In this document: in pieces, positions 15,802-16,410 of the stretch
Layout: each line of letters opens with the position of its first letter
How positions within the stretch are numbered: position 1 is the first letter of the stretch
Assembly (NCBI GenBank): GCA_949295235.1
Contig: CASFKH010000014.1
Location: 1-16,410, forward strand
Reading direction: 5' to 3'
Length of the DNA: 16,410 bases
Source of the DNA: an uncultured Ureaplasma sp.
Lineage (GTDB): Bacteria > Bacillota_I > Bacilli_A > Mycoplasmatales > Mycoplasmoidaceae
Notes under the pieces: model-generated
The model's database searches: none
The model's input: only the letters and a program-made list of their open reading frames with translations
What the model was told of the DNA's origin: nothing
Program-made: the position numbers and the translations under genes

Positions 15802-16410
15802 TTATTCTTTATCATTTGAAAATTTATTTTTTACTTTTTCTAAATTTAACTCTTTAGATTTTTCCATTTCTTGATTTTTAATTTCAAAAGTTTCAGTTGC
15901 CATAGTTGTTTTAAGTGATCCCGCAATAGAATAATAGTTATCCATTCACTCTATTGTAGTATCATTATCAAAACTTGCAATAATTAATGTTTCATACAAA
16001 ATACCTAAAACTTGTTGTCTAGCGCAATGTAAACGTTTATTCAATGATCAGTCTGGGTCTTCACTTAATTGATATCAATCTCCAATTCCTAATTTCGCAA
16101 AAGCAACTGTTCCCATTTTACCAATTGTAGTCATAATCCAATTAACACCATTTGGTAAATTAGAACTACGGATTGTTGGGATTCCCAACACTTTTGTAAT
16201 ATTCAACGTTTTGAACAATTCAAGTCCAGAATCTGAAGAATATAAACCTTGTTTAGATAATAATTTGTCCATGATTTCTTCTCTGATAATTAATACAACA
16301 TCGTCCATAGGAATTCCACGAGCAAATTTAAAGTTTTGATCTAATAAGGTTTTAGCATTTGCTTTTCCAATATTTTGCATAACTGTTTTTGCTTGAGAAA
16401 TTGAATCATA
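15802..16410 (-). CDS. Major capsid protein, C-terminal part (5' end beyond right edge)
   Basis: The last 202 residues of the protein are present; the start lies outside the window. Reading TGA at 16075-16077 as Trp joins the frame to TAA 15804-15802. The part around DDVVLIIREEIMDKLLSKQG, then LNITKVLGIPTIRSSNLPNG, then TTIGKMGTVAFAKLGIGDWY resembles the P-domain and adjacent strands of HK97-fold capsid proteins, with a typical 'G-[IV]-P' and a final strand rich in small residues. The C-terminus (about the last 40 residues) is charged and helical (NQEMEKSKELNLEKVKNK). It forms the icosahedral shell. Followed by the 483-aa gene; its expected upstream neighbour, a scaffold, is at the opposite edge of the window. 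Confidence 0.75.

Overview
The window reads as most of one compact tailed-phage genome from a mollicute host (Mycoplasma, Spiroplasma or a relative). The DNA is very AT-rich. Nearly every gene contains in-frame TGA codons that must be read as tryptophan (genetic code 4); with that code, apparently broken reading frames join into long proteins (terminase 521 aa, tail fibre 839 aa, tail protein 713 aa). All supported genes lie on the minus strand, so the map reads right to left. No chromosomal genes and no tRNA or rRNA genes were seen, so the host genus and the state of the element (prophage, tandem prophages or free circle) remain open.

Layout in transcription order, starting with packaging: a 79-aa protein (4159-3920), the large terminase (3930-2365), five small genes of which three are cysteine-rich (2372-1310), the portal (1338-187) and the start of a scaffold-like protein (206 to the left edge). 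The right edge starts inside the major capsid protein (16410-15802). It is followed by a 483-aa virion protein with a hydrophobic N-terminal part, an 839-aa tail fibre or receptor-binding protein, a 17-aa and a 105-aa small protein, a 713-aa virion protein and two overlapping membrane proteins (9343-8446). A hairpin terminator then closes the late operon.

Next comes a separate unit: a promoter with a run of 20 A, a 200-aa membrane-anchored protein, and a DDE recombinase one base downstream of it (8373-6652). It is built like a phase-variable phage 'moron'. After about 430 non-coding bases holding iterons, a palindrome and direct repeats, and a leader with alternative hairpins, there is an early operon: winged-helix replication-like protein, ribbon-helix-helix regulator, tyrosine recombinase and a protein of unknown function (6120-4323). 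A nested inverted-repeat structure and a promoter then lead back to the terminase.

Scaffold runs off the left edge and capsid enters at the right edge, both read leftwards. Scaffold then capsid is the usual phage order, so the window is best explained as a circular or tandemly repeated genome opened between these two genes, with a short piece missing. No tape-measure protein, tail-tube gene or cell-wall lytic enzyme was recognised, which suggests a short-tailed virion infecting a wall-less host.
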